DNA of 64,000 nt from UBA877 sp035506155 (GTDB lineage Bacteria > Chloroflexota > Anaerolineae > Anaerolineales > Villigracilaceae), in the NCBI GenBank assembly GCA_035506155.1, contig DATJPX010000066.1:1-64000 (forward strand), read 5' to 3'. A model generated the notes under the pieces. That model ran no database searches and was not told the origin of the DNA. It saw only the letters and a program-made list of their open reading frames with translations. Both the position numbers and the translations under genes were made by a program. Of this stretch, positions 13,450-23,033 are shown piece after piece; positions within the stretch are counted from its first letter, which is position 1; every line of letters starts with the position of its first letter.

Positions 13450-16356
13450 TCAGGACTGGAAGCGAACGCTTGCGATGGCGTGGCCGTCCACGCGGAATCC
13501 GACCTGGCCGTCCCGGGCGGGCTTGAGGCTGGCGATGCGTTTCTCGGCCAGGTCGACCAGCTCGACTTTTTTGAATGCCTTCCAGGGACGCAGGGTCACT
13601 TCGATCTCGCGGCCGGTGGGATTGTACCCTCGGGCCACCCAGCCATGTCCATCCTCGCTTTCCTTCAGCGCGCTGATCACGAAGCTGCCCGGTTCGACAT
13701 TCAGGAAGGAACAAACTGCAGGGAGCTTCCCGTCGTGCAGGTCGGTGCCGAATGCCCGCAGAGGCGTTTCGAATGCATAGGCCTGCTGGCAGGCGCTTTC
13801 CCAGTTCCCTTCGTGCGGGATGACCGAATAATCGAACGACCAGCTTCCGGGCATCTGCGCCTCGGGCGTCTCCATCGCCGGTCCGGCGTGGCCATTCCGG
13901 GCGGGGAAGTCTTCCCGCGAGAGCCAGCCAACGCACCGGAGGAGCGTTACGGCGATCTCGGCATTCCCGGCAGCGTTCTTGAGGACTTCGACTTCAGGCA
14001 GGCCGCGGTTGGCCACCATCAGCCCGGTCTGCCCGTCCGAAACGTCGCTGAAGGCGCGCTGTGGGACCTCGGGGCGGGGCAGCTCCACCCAGGTGGCGTC
14101 GCTGGCCGGCAGTCCGACCTTGCGCTCGACGACGTCGAAATGACCATCGTATTGTCCGGCCGCAGCCGCGAACGGCGCCGGGAAATGGACCCGCAAGCGG
14201 TGATCGCCGGCAAGGTTGGCGACCGTCGTGTGGATATCCAGCCTCGACACGCCTTCGGTCAAAGTGACGGTCGTCGTGATCGGCAGCTTGACCTTTTCCT
14301 TCGAGCGGGCCTTCCGGTCCGGGGAAAGGCCTGCCGGGGTCGTCAGTTCCAGCTCGAGTTCCAGGCTCTGCTGGACCGGTCCGCGACGGATGCTGGCGCG
14401 CCGCAGGCGGGCGGTCGTCTGGCGATCGGCGGCCGGTGGGCAGAAGTTGTATTCGTCCCCGCAATCGCCGCCGTCCCGGAAGCAGTTCAGGCCGGGATAA
14501 GTGCGTTGGCTGTGTTTGTCGAACAAAGTCAGCGTGCCGTCGCGTTTTGCTTCCACCCGGAAATGATCGTTCTCGATCCGGTAAGGCGCCCGGGCGTAGC
14601 GTTTGCGGGTGGCCAGTTTTTGCAGGATGGGCAGGCGGGCCAGCGGCAGAAGCGCCTTGACCAGCGGGCTGAGCCGCATCGGCGCAGACTCGCTTCCGCG
14701 GCGCGGCCGCACCCAGAAGGTCCGGTAACCCAGGCCGGGCACGTCGGGCGCTGCCAGCAGGAGCCGGGTGACGTCTGTGGAGCGGGCCTTGACGTGGTAG
14801 GTGGTGATAGATGGATCGACCACGTATTCGTCAACCTGTCTGCGGGCTGCGGCCCAGGCGACCAGGTCCGGATCGCCGCTGTCAGCCATGATCGCATCGA
14901 TGAAAACATCCCCGCCTTCCCGGCGCTGCTGGATGCCCTTGACAACCATCCCGGCTGCCCGGCCGTCGCTGATCGAGCCGAATGCGGCCTGGAAGCCCTT
15001 GAGGTCCAGGTTCATGTTGACGATTTCGCGGCTGCCCAGCCCGTGGGTCTGGTAGGGGATGGGCTTTCCGGCCTCGTCGAGCAAATCGAATTCGTTGGTC
15101 CCCGGCGGCAATTCGAGCGTCGCCTCGGCCATGTCGCTGCGCGGCTGCGAGGTCGGGTTGAATACGAGGACGGCGGCGTCTCCCATGGCAGAACGGGTCT
15201 GGATGCTGTTCGCAAGCCCCTCCAGGCTCTGGCGGGTCAGTTCCTCGCCGATCTGTTCGACCTGGTCGAAGCGGACGTTCATCTCGCGGTGGACCTGGTC
15301 GATCGAACAGCCACAGATGGAATCATGTGGGTGATTTTCCATGAGCAAATGCCAGGCCTGGCGGACGAGCGCGCTTTTACGAATCAGGACGGGCGAGGCG
15401 GGCTGGTCCCCGACGACGAGTTCGTGCAAGGCGGTGAACGGCTCGACCCATTTCAGGAGCAGGGTCTCGCCAGCGTGGTTGCGCTGCTTGATCCACATGC
15501 GAGTCGAGAGGACGCCCGGGAGCAGGGGCATACGCCGGGGGGCGCGCAACTCGCCTTCGACGATTGGAAGGTCGAGTTTTCGTTTCTTGATGGCAGACTG
15601 GACCGATGCGACGTACTGCGGGATGGTCGAATGAAGGACCCGCGAACCGGGCAGGTTTTTGTCTGCATAGGCGATGGCTTTGGAAGTGTTGCGAGACGGC
15701 TCCATATGGTCGGTGCCGTACATGACCAGGCGATCCGGGACGGCCGAATGACCTTCCAGGGCGTCGGCGGCCAGGGCCAGTCCGCTTGTAAAAGCGGCCA
15801 GGTTGTCGGCAGGCAGGGATGCGCCGTTGGAATAGCTGTCGCGCAGGTAGGCCATCAGCACCCGCGATCCGTCCGGCGACTGCCACCAGAACTCGGCCGG
15901 CTGGTCGTCCAGGCCGCGCCACAGACAAGCCGTCTCGATCCCGAAACCGCGCAGTATCTGCGGGATCTGCCCGGGGTGGCCGAACGGGTCGGGAATGTAG
16001 CCGATCATCATCTTCGGGCCGAACCGGCGGGCGGTCCGCTCGCCCTGCAGCAGGTTCCGGATGTGGGCCTCCGGTCCAACCAGGAACATGTCCGGGAGGA
16101 TGTGCCACGGGCCGATCAGGATGCGGCCTTTCTGGATGTGTTTGCGCAGGAGGGCTTCGTTTTCCGGGCGCATGACCAGGTAATCTTCCAGGACGGTGGT
16201 CTGGCCGTCCAGCATGAAATACTTGAATTTGGGATCCTTCTCGAGGAGATCGAGCAGGCCGTCGACCAGGTGGACCAGCTTGAGGCGGAAGTCCTGGAAA
16301 CTGCGGTACCATTCCCGGTCCCAGTGGGTGTGTGATACGACGTGTATATTGCGCAT
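13450..16356 (-). CDS. glycoside hydrolase family 38 alpha-mannosidase
   Basis: 968 residues. GH38 enzymes hydrolyse alpha-mannosides with a zinc-assisted retaining mechanism. Seen are the N-terminal zinc motif VSHTHWDREW (His9, His11, Asp13), the nucleophile region PDPFGHPGQIPQ (Asp123), and NHPHDSICGCSIDQVHREM (zinc His and helical region) near residue 345. The remaining 500 residues form the usual beta-rich C-terminal domains. No signal peptide is seen, so it should act in the cytosol on imported or turned-over glycans. The gene follows the alpha/beta hydrolase by two bases and has a TTGGAG ribosome site. Confidence 0.93.
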   Translation of the reverse strand: MRNIHVVSHTHWDREWYRSFQDFRLKLVHLVDGLLDLLEKDPKFKYFMLDGQTTVLEDYLVMRPENEALLRKHIQKGRILIGPWHILPDMFLVGPEAHIRNLLQGERTARRFGPKMMIGYIPDPFGHPGQIPQILRGFGIETACLWRGLDDQPAEFWWQSPDGSRVLMAYLRDSYSNGASLPADNLAAFTSGLALAADALEGHSAVPDRLVMYGTDHMEPSRNTSKAIAYADKNLPGSRVLHSTIPQYVASVQSAIKKRKLDLPIVEGELRAPRRMPLLPGVLSTRMWIKQRNHAGETLLLKWVEPFTALHELVVGDQPASPVLIRKSALVRQAWHLLMENHPHDSICGCSIDQVHREMNVRFDQVEQIGEELTRQSLEGLANSIQTRSAMGDAAVLVFNPTSQPRSDMAEATLELPPGTNEFDLLDEAGKPIPYQTHGLGSREIVNMNLDLKGFQAAFGSISDGRAAGMVVKGIQQRREGGDVFIDAIMADSGDPDLVAWAAARRQVDEYVVDPSITTYHVKARSTDVTRLLLAAPDVPGLGYRTFWVRPRRGSESAPMRLSPLVKALLPLARLPILQKLATRKRYARAPYRIENDHFRVEAKRDGTLTLFDKHSQRTYPGLNCFRDGGDCGDEYNFCPPAADRQTTARLRRASIRRGPVQQSLELELELTTPAGLSPDRKARSKEKVKLPITTTVTLTEGVSRLDIHTTVANLAGDHRLRVHFPAPFAAAAGQYDGHFDVVERKVGLPASDATWVELPRPEVPQRAFSDVSDGQTGLMVANRGLPEVEVLKNAAGNAEIAVTLLRCVGWLSREDFPARNGHAGPAMETPEAQMPGSWSFDYSVIPHEGNWESACQQAYAFETPLRAFGTDLHDGKLPAVCSFLNVEPGSFVISALKESEDGHGWVARGYNPTGREIEVTLRPWKAFKKVELVDLAEKRIASLKPARDGQVGFRVDGHAIASVRFQS

Positions 16357-16358
16357 AG

Positions 16359-17225
16359 TTACTCCAAGATAATTTTTCTGAGAATTTCTTCCCAGTGTGG
16401 GAATATCAACAAGTGGGCCTCACCTTTGCAGAACGTGACTTTGCAGTTAGGAAGCCGGCTGGCAACGTAGACGGCCATCGGGAAGGGCGTCGTGTTGTCA
16501 TCGGTGCCGTGCCAGAGCAGGACAGGCGTCGCGATCTTTTCCAGCGGGAAACCCCAGGGCCGCGTCAGCAGGCGGGCGTCCCAGGCGAAGCCGCGCAGGC
16601 CGGGACGGAAGGCCTCGTTCTCGCTGATGACGCAGGCTTCGCGAACGTCGAGCAGGTCCATCAGATCCTGGTCGGCGGGCGGACGGCGGCTACGGCGGCG
16701 CTTGACGGGCGCGGCTGCGGGAGCCAGCTTGTGGCGATAGGCGATCCAGACGATCGCCTGCCAGAGCGGCCAGGGGATGTACCGGCCGTAGCGGAAGCCC
16801 AGCCTGTTCTGCAGGTCCATGCCACGCGTTCCCCCGGGCGCATCCAGCGGTCCTGCGCCGCAGATGGGAGCCGCGACTTTCACCCGGTCGGGCAGGGAAT
16901 ATGCACAGGCCAGGGTGTACGGTCCGCCGCCGGAATGTCCGGCAACGCCGAACCGGTCGATCTTCAGCGCGTCCGCCAGGCGGGCGATATCCTGCGGCCA
17001 GTCCAGAATCCGCCTGTTCGGCTGGAAGGTGGATTCGCCGTACCCGGGCCGGTCGACGCCGATCAGGCGGACGCCCACCCGGCGGGTGATCTCGTCCGAC
17101 GGACGGAAGAGACGCGAGCCTGGCATACCGTGGAAGAAGAAGACGGGTTTGCCGGCCGGATCTCCATATTCCGCGTAGGCCAGCCGGCGGCCGTCGGGCA
17201 GGGGAAGGATCATGGGAAGGTTCAT
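16359..17225 (-). CDS. alpha/beta hydrolase
   Basis: 288 residues. The fold is shown by FFFHGMPGSR (oxyanion region), GVDRPGYGES, the nucleophile elbow GVAGHSGGGPYT with Ser in GHSGG, PVLLWHGTDDNTTP (acid) and GEAHLL (His). The start at 17225 forms an ATGA overlap with the upstream beta-propeller gene. An internal basic stretch VKRRRSRRP around residue 185 is unusual and may be a loop in the lid. The substrate is unknown; proline-iminopeptidase-like or lipase-like roles are both possible. Confidence 0.87.
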   Translation of the reverse strand: MNLPMILPLPDGRRLAYAEYGDPAGKPVFFFHGMPGSRLFRPSDEITRRVGVRLIGVDRPGYGESTFQPNRRILDWPQDIARLADALKIDRFGVAGHSGGGPYTLACAYSLPDRVKVAAPICGAGPLDAPGGTRGMDLQNRLGFRYGRYIPWPLWQAIVWIAYRHKLAPAAAPVKRRRSRRPPADQDLMDLLDVREACVISENEAFRPGLRGFAWDARLLTRPWGFPLEKIATPVLLWHGTDDNTTPFPMAVYVASRLPNCKVTFCKGEAHLLIFPHWEEILRKIILE

Positions 17226-19342
17226 TTTTGGGTAAGTTGATAGATTCCGGAAGCTGTCGATGCAAAGGCATTTCCCTGTACATCCGTGACGATCGAATAG
17301 ACTACTGAAAGGCTTGGCAAGCCATCGTTGATGGCCTGCCAGGTGACGGCATCGTCCAGGGAGATGTAGGCTCCGCCATCCGTGCCTGCGAAAACGGTAT
17401 CCGGCTGGGCCGAGTCGGAGGCAAGCGAGTCGATGTATAAATTGCCAAGGCCGGCATTCGGCGAGGCCCAGGATCGACCGCCGTCCTGGCTGACGAACAC
17501 TCCCTGGCCGCGCGACCCCAGGTAAATGTGGTGGGGATTGCGCGGGTTGACGGCCAGACTGTCCGCGGTGGAAACCGGCAGGTTGCATTCCAGCCAGGAG
17601 ACTCCATCATCCTCCGAGCGAAAGAGCTGACCATTGTGGATGAGAAAATAGAGGTTTTGGTCCGGGCCGAAGATCAGCGAAGTTGTACCATCGAAGCTCA
17701 TGAAGTGTGGGGGAAGCGACTGGTTCCAGGCCAGCCCGCCGTTCCGCGATACGAATAAGGATACTTCATGGTTGTCCCAATTCATAAAAGCCGCATAGAT
17801 CGTTCCGGGCAAGGTTGGATGGGCGAAAACATTGACGCCACTGCTAGCCCCGGCAGCAGTAGGCAATTTGACCGTATCCGAACTGCCGCCTCTGTCAAGG
17901 ATGCGTTTCAGCGAGTTTCCGCCAAGCGTGAATCGAAAAACCGTCTGTCCGTCCGCTGCGATCGCCGCTCCGGCCCCGGCCCGATCGATCCTTTTCAGGG
18001 TCCGGCCGTTGTCCGGCGAAAAGAACAACTGGGTCAGCTCGTTCCAGCTTCCCCACCAATCCCGCCGGGATTCCTCCAGGAACAGATTGACTCCATCCGG
18101 TGGGTTTTTGAATAATTCGGTTCGGGTTGCTCCCAGGCCCAGATTCTCGGTTTTCCAGGTCAATCCGCCGTCCGAGGTTCTATATAAGCCATTGCTGCCG
18201 TCTTCCGGATTTCCATAGGCTTTCATGCGGCCGACCAGCAAGGTGCCTGCAACACCCGGTCGATAGGCGATTGCGCTGATCCAATCGCTTTCCCGGATGA
18301 TGGAATGCCAGGAGTTTCCGGCATCCTGGCTTCGGAACAAACCGCCATACTGCCCTACGCAAAGAAGGGTCCTGCCATCCTGAAGCGAGACGGCGCAAGC
18401 TGCGTAAACATTTGCATTGGATACACCCATCGACAATCGCTTCCAGGTGGCGCCTCCGTCGCTCGACCTATAAAGATCATTGCTGTTGACACGTGCATAA
18501 ATATATCGTCCATCCTGGCTGATGTAAATGTTTCTCCCAAACGCCGCCCATTGCGCAACCGGCAAGACCAACGCCCAGGTCTTTCCGGCATCGCTGGACT
18601 TATAGATCCCGGTCGCACATCCCTCGGCGGAGTTGGACCCGGAAAACAGGACGCTGGAATTTCCCGGAGACACCTCCAGGGAGTCGATCATTGCGGGACA
18701 TGCCTGCATCAATGCATTCCAGGAACGCCCGCCATCTGTGGACCGGTACGCAGCCCCATATCCTTCGTAATAATACAGCGTCGATGGATCCTGTTGGGAA
18801 AGGGTCACGACAGCGACTGGACGGTATTCAGTGGCGTCTATCCCGAGACCTGGGATTCCGTCGCTGCTCGCCTGCCAGGTCATGGCGCCATCCGTGCTCT
18901 TATAGACGCCTGCATTCAACACACCGGCATACAGGGTTTGTGGGTTTTTGGGATCGATGACCAGCGAGTCGACTGCCAGGCTTTCGAGGCCGGTGGAGGC
19001 AGTCTCCCAGGTCTCTCCATCATCATGGGATCGATATACCCCGGAATTTTCGGCCCCAACGTAAATGATCCGCGGATCGGTCGGATCGTAGACGATGGCG
19101 GTAATCACGTCGCGCGGCAGGGATTCCCCGGAATTCAGGCGCGCCCATGCAAGGGGCAGCGAAGTCGGCATTTGAGTAGCCGGCAGGGTGGATGTGAGAC
19201 TCGGAACCGGCGTCTTAATATTCACTCCCGGCATGCTTGGCGTGGAACTGGAGCGTGTCGGCCCAGCCAGACATGCCGCTGAGATCGACATGCAAAAAAC
19301 AACCACCAGGATGCGCAGCCCTTTTCCCGACAACCGATTCAT
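17222..19342 (-). CDS. BNR/sortilin-type beta-propeller lipoprotein
   Basis: 706 residues. A signal peptide with a lipobox-like ISAAC (Cys24) is followed by a Ser/Thr/Pro linker (to about residue 65). The rest consists of repeated blades of the form GVYRSHDDGETWE, GVYKSTDGAMTW, AAYRSTDGGRSW, GIYKSSDAGKTW, LYRSSDGGATW, LYRTSDGGLTW and so on, each an Asp-box (S-x-D-x-G-x-T/S-W). These form one or two large beta-propellers as in Vps10/sortilin and photosynthesis-factor YCF48-like proteins. It should sit outside the membrane, probably in binding rather than catalysis. GGAGGAGAGG precedes the ATG. Confidence 0.87.
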   Translation of the reverse strand: MNRLSGKGLRILVVVFCMSISAACLAGPTRSSSTPSMPGVNIKTPVPSLTSTLPATQMPTSLPLAWARLNSGESLPRDVITAIVYDPTDPRIIYVGAENSGVYRSHDDGETWETASTGLESLAVDSLVIDPKNPQTLYAGVLNAGVYKSTDGAMTWQASSDGIPGLGIDATEYRPVAVVTLSQQDPSTLYYYEGYGAAYRSTDGGRSWNALMQACPAMIDSLEVSPGNSSVLFSGSNSAEGCATGIYKSSDAGKTWALVLPVAQWAAFGRNIYISQDGRYIYARVNSNDLYRSSDGGATWKRLSMGVSNANVYAACAVSLQDGRTLLCVGQYGGLFRSQDAGNSWHSIIRESDWISAIAYRPGVAGTLLVGRMKAYGNPEDGSNGLYRTSDGGLTWKTENLGLGATRTELFKNPPDGVNLFLEESRRDWWGSWNELTQLFFSPDNGRTLKRIDRAGAGAAIAADGQTVFRFTLGGNSLKRILDRGGSSDTVKLPTAAGASSGVNVFAHPTLPGTIYAAFMNWDNHEVSLFVSRNGGLAWNQSLPPHFMSFDGTTSLIFGPDQNLYFLIHNGQLFRSEDDGVSWLECNLPVSTADSLAVNPRNPHHIYLGSRGQGVFVSQDGGRSWASPNAGLGNLYIDSLASDSAQPDTVFAGTDGGAYISLDDAVTWQAINDGLPSLSVVYSIVTDVQGNAFASTASGIYQLTQK

Positions 19343-19377
19343 ATAACCTCTCCTCCAAATTGCCTCGGCCCAGTAGA

Positions 19378-21951
19378 CTATAACTTGACCTTCTCATCCG
19401 TCAACGCCCGGGCTTCCTGCATGGCTGCCTCCCTGTTGGTGATCGGGAAGCGGTCGTTCAACGGGCTGAGGCGGGCGCCCAGGGCGGTCGGTTCGTAGAC
19501 TCCCCAGCGGGTGATGCCTTTGGCTGCCCCGGTCAGGCCGACGGCTTCCTTCAGCTCAGCCAGGGTGGCTTTGTCCCAGCCGCCGAAAAGGCCGTACAGG
19601 AACATATAGAGCGGGAAACTGGGCAGGATGCCGATGAAGAAAATCAACACGCTGGTGATCTGGTCGCCTTTCCAGATCAGGCTGTTGAGCCCCCAGAGCA
19701 CCCCGTAATGGGCCGCCCCGGCAAGCAGGGGAGCGACCAGGGATTGCCAGACGTAAAAACGTTGCGGGAAGCAGACCTTGTGGTTGATGATGTAGGCGGC
19801 GATACCCTTGGAGAACAGCCCGACGAAGTAAGCGATGATCAAGCCGGTGACCTGGAAGCGCGCCAGCAGAATCCAGGCCAGCACCACCCGGATGAGCTGC
19901 TCCGAGAAGACCAGCAGGGATTTCAGGTAGGGTTTGTTCGCCCCGAGCTGGACGTTATCGCCCACCCAGGAGGGGAACTGGACCGCGCCCCAGATCGTCA
20001 GCGGGATCACATAGATGGCTGCCCGCCGGAACTCCACCCCGGTCGAGCCGAGGATGAACTTCGGCGCCACCGCCAAAAGGACCGCCCCGATGAAGGCGCT
20101 CGTCAGGCCGTTATATTTGTAGGCCATGACGCTGTAATACTGGCCCAGGAGGCGCTTGCCGTTCGAGATGGCTTCCGAGATTGCCGGCATGACGCCGTCG
20201 TTCAGGGTCTGGGTGACGTTGAAGGCGAAGATGAAGTTTTGGGCCAGGCCCCAGTTGCCCCAGATCTCGGCGTAATTGATCAGGCGGGCCTGGGTGATGG
20301 CGATCTCGGCTGCCTGCCCGAACGACCAGGCGGCCGAGCCGAGCATCTCGAAGACGCCGAACTGGAAGCTGGTCTTGACCACGTCCCAATCGAAGTGGGC
20401 CAGGAACAGGATGCGGGCATTGTATCCCACCCGCTTGTAGAGCCATAGGCCGAGGATGAAAGTGAGCAGCTCGGCCGCATAGGCCGCAATCCCCAGGCCG
20501 AGCAGCCCGCCCATCGCCCCTCCAAACACCGGATGGGACTTCCCCCAGGCGAACATGATGGTTACAAAGATCGGCTGGACCAGCATCGGCAGGACCACAT
20601 TCAATCCCACTTCGAGCAGGCGGCTGTAATCCAGGCGTTGGAAGCCGGTCAGGGCATGCTTCATCACCTGATAGAAGCCCGGGATTTGAATGAATGAGTG
20701 GATGATCACGCTCCAGGCGTAGAGGGCGTAGGCGGATCGGGGCGCCAGCGTGCTGGCCAGGCCGATGACGAGGGCCACCTGGACGGCTCCTGAAAGCGCC
20801 TGCCACCAGACGAAGACCTGACCGTACTGGATGCCTTTTTTCGGGTCGCGGACGCGGTGTTCGGACAGGTACTTGATGAAGGCGATGCTAGTGCCCATGT
20901 CGAAGAAAGTCCAGGCCAGGTTGAAGAACTGCGTGACCCGTCCCCAAATGCCCAGCGCCTGCGCCGACGGCAGGATGTACGTCGGCAGGATCAGGTTCTG
21001 GTAAACGATCAGCGGAATGAACAGGATCAGTCCGATGCTCAGGGCGACCAGGAATCCGCTCAACGGGCGGTGGAAACCGACGTCCTCCCACTCGGTCGAT
21101 TCTTCGTGGACCTGGAAACTGGCCCGATCCGAGACGATCTTGTCGAGCTCTTCCGGGTGTTTCAAGCTGTAGCGGCGGACCAAGAAGAACGCCGCGAAGG
21201 TGGTCACAAGCATGACCGCCATCACCCCGAGGAGGATGTTCCGTTCCGGGGCATGGGGGACGGGCGAGGCGGGGTAATCTGCAAACGAGAGCGGGGTCCG
21301 GCCGGCTGCACGCTCAGCCAGATGGTAGATCAGGTAATTGTAGTAAGCCCATTCCTGGATCTGCGGGTTGTAAGCAGCGGTTTTATTCGTCTGTGGATCG
21401 GTGTAGTTGGTCAGGTAAGCGTTGAAAATAAATATATTCGGACGGTTGCCTGCCCAGAGCATCCACGAGCCGTCTTCGTAGGCGGTGACCAGCGGCCGGA
21501 CGGAGGACAGCGGCGTCATTACCTCGTCGCGTTCACGCACCTGGGGCGCGCCGTTCCAAATGACCTGCTTCACGATTTGGTCGTCGACCTTGACCTCCGT
21601 CAGGCTGACGGCATTCGTTTCCGCCGTCAGCGTAACCGGAATCCCGCTGACGGTCGACACGTCGGCCGCAGACAGGTCGGGACCAAGGATCAATACCAGC
21701 CCTGCGCCGCGCTTGACCTGGGCCGCCAGAGTCGCCGGGTCCGGGATGATGCCGTTGAGCACAAGCACATCCGCCTGCGCCGGATCCTCGACAAAGGCAA
21801 AGGTGCCGGCAGGCGCGAGCTTCAAGGCGGCATAGACGCTGTTATCCTGCGGCCCGGCATAGTAGATTTGGATCGAGTTGCCGGCCGCGGCCGGAGTCAC
21901 GAAACTGAACAGGAATGCCAGGGTAACCACGACAACGAAAAGGCGGCGCAT
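19378..21951 (-). CDS. flippase-like membrane protein with extracytoplasmic N-domain
   Basis: 857 residues. Residues 1-24 are a cleavable signal peptide (ending AAAG). Residues 25-230 form a soluble domain with alternating strands (DVLVLNGII, GAGLVLILGPDLS) that resembles the flavodoxin/amidotransferase-like domains of DUF4350-type proteins. A helix at 237-258 is followed by a cytoplasmic segment and, from about 295 to 785, by 12 or more helices with the look of a MOP-superfamily polysaccharide flippase (Wzx/MurJ/MATE-like). The C-terminal 70 residues are soluble. It may move a lipid-linked glycan whose state is sensed outside. AAGGAG precedes the ATG. I know of no described protein with this architecture. 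Confidence 0.65.
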   Translation of the reverse strand: MRRLFVVVVTLAFLFSFVTPAAAGNSIQIYYAGPQDNSVYAALKLAPAGTFAFVEDPAQADVLVLNGIIPDPATLAAQVKRGAGLVLILGPDLSAADVSTVSGIPVTLTAETNAVSLTEVKVDDQIVKQVIWNGAPQVRERDEVMTPLSSVRPLVTAYEDGSWMLWAGNRPNIFIFNAYLTNYTDPQTNKTAAYNPQIQEWAYYNYLIYHLAERAAGRTPLSFADYPASPVPHAPERNILLGVMAVMLVTTFAAFFLVRRYSLKHPEELDKIVSDRASFQVHEESTEWEDVGFHRPLSGFLVALSIGLILFIPLIVYQNLILPTYILPSAQALGIWGRVTQFFNLAWTFFDMGTSIAFIKYLSEHRVRDPKKGIQYGQVFVWWQALSGAVQVALVIGLASTLAPRSAYALYAWSVIIHSFIQIPGFYQVMKHALTGFQRLDYSRLLEVGLNVVLPMLVQPIFVTIMFAWGKSHPVFGGAMGGLLGLGIAAYAAELLTFILGLWLYKRVGYNARILFLAHFDWDVVKTSFQFGVFEMLGSAAWSFGQAAEIAITQARLINYAEIWGNWGLAQNFIFAFNVTQTLNDGVMPAISEAISNGKRLLGQYYSVMAYKYNGLTSAFIGAVLLAVAPKFILGSTGVEFRRAAIYVIPLTIWGAVQFPSWVGDNVQLGANKPYLKSLLVFSEQLIRVVLAWILLARFQVTGLIIAYFVGLFSKGIAAYIINHKVCFPQRFYVWQSLVAPLLAGAAHYGVLWGLNSLIWKGDQITSVLIFFIGILPSFPLYMFLYGLFGGWDKATLAELKEAVGLTGAAKGITRWGVYEPTALGARLSPLNDRFPITNREAAMQEARALTDEKVKL

Positions 21952-21961
21952 GGGCTCTCCT

Positions 21962-22864
21962 TTATTCGAGGACGAGTGAAGGCTCCGATCGTCGTCCGAG
22001 CAAAAAACCTGCGACGATCGTCAGGACCATTCCGGCCAGGATCAGGAACACCGAAATGGTGCGTGGAGGCGTCAGGGCGAAGATAAAAAAGTATACCAGG
22101 ACCGGGCTGATCTGGATCGGGACCTGAGCGGCCGGGATGAGGTTGCTGGCCTGGGCGTATTTGAAGGCGATCTGGTTTTGCCAGGTGATCACGCTGGCAG
22201 TGAAGGCCAGGATGACTGCTGCCATGATGAAGGCATAATTCTGGATTCTTGTGCCGTGTCCGGCCAGGACAAGGGCGAGGAGTGCCAGCAAGGGATTGAT
22301 CCAGAAGTCCGAGAGACAGGCCAGGAAACCGTTCCCCAGGACGATCAACAATCCCTTGCGATTCTTGCTTCGCAATGCCAGGCTGCGGCTGATCAGGCAA
22401 AAGAGGAACAGGCTGGCTGTAAAGAACACGATCCGGATTTGGGCGGAATGGTCGGCCAGCGTGGCCCGGACCTGCCCGGGGCTGATGCTCAATTCGCTCA
22501 AGCCGAAACAAAAGATGCCGACGATCATCATCACGATTCCGGTGATCTCGGATGCATTCAGCTCCTCGTGGTTGAGCTTGACCGAGCCGATCGAGAGCAG
22601 GATCAACCCGGAAGCCATCAACCCCGGGCTGAGGGCCGGACCGATCAAACTCTGGGCCAGCATATAGCCGCCCGTCCCGCCGCCCAGGCCGACTACCATC
22701 CCGAACATCCAGAGCGGACTGCGCACCAGCCGGCGCATGAATCCTTTTTTCGGATCCTGGTGACGGATGTCGTTGACGACCTTTTTTTGCAGGAGCTGGC
22801 CGCCCTGGTTCAGCAAGCCTCCGATGATCCCGCAGGCAACGCCGATGAGGTAATGGATCGTCAT
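21962..22864 (-). CDS. DMT-superfamily (NIPA-like) transporter
   Basis: 300 residues with nine to ten hydrophobic helices in two halves. The first helix (GVACGIIGGLLNQGGQLLQKKVV) resembles the NIPA magnesium-transporter or EamA branch of the drug/metabolite transporter superfamily. The transported substrate cannot be assigned. It precedes the flippase-like gene by 10 bases, suggesting co-transcription. No ribosome site is seen before the ATG, which abuts a palindromic repeat element. Confidence 0.65.
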   Translation of the reverse strand: MTIHYLIGVACGIIGGLLNQGGQLLQKKVVNDIRHQDPKKGFMRRLVRSPLWMFGMVVGLGGGTGGYMLAQSLIGPALSPGLMASGLILLSIGSVKLNHEELNASEITGIVMMIVGIFCFGLSELSISPGQVRATLADHSAQIRIVFFTASLFLFCLISRSLALRSKNRKGLLIVLGNGFLACLSDFWINPLLALLALVLAGHGTRIQNYAFIMAAVILAFTASVITWQNQIAFKYAQASNLIPAAQVPIQISPVLVYFFIFALTPPRTISVFLILAGMVLTIVAGFLLGRRSEPSLVLE

Positions 22865-22881
22865 TGGCAGGGGAGTTTGCT

Positions 22882-23024
22882 GCGAATTCGCACGAATTTA
22901 CACGAAATCGAACCACAGATAAAAGGAGATAAAAAGAATGGCTTTTTCATTTGGCCTTTCATCCAAGTATCGGCGTTCATCTGTGGTTGATTCACTGTTA
23001 TACAAAATTCGCGAGAGTTCGTAG
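22882..23024. repeat. nested imperfect inverted-repeat element (MITE/REP-like)
   Basis: Two tiers of inverted repeats are seen. The inner arms are AACCACAGAT (22911-22920) and ATCTGTGGTT (22979-22988), a perfect 10-bp match. The outer arms are about CGAATTCGCACGAATTT (22884-22900) against a 13-of-16 complement near 23005-23022. The interval has no gene. Sequences with ACCACAGAT and TTCGTGTAAATTCG motifs are familiar as dispersed intergenic repeats in environmental genomes, but copy number here is unknown. Confidence 0.5.
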
Positions 23025-23033
23025 ATTTTGTAG

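Noticed and set aside
13480..16335. A 951-codon open frame on the + strand lying antisense to the GH38 gene
   Set aside because: Its translation has no recognisable motif and follows the codon bias of the opposite strand in GC-rich DNA; the minus strand carries complete GH38 active-site motifs.
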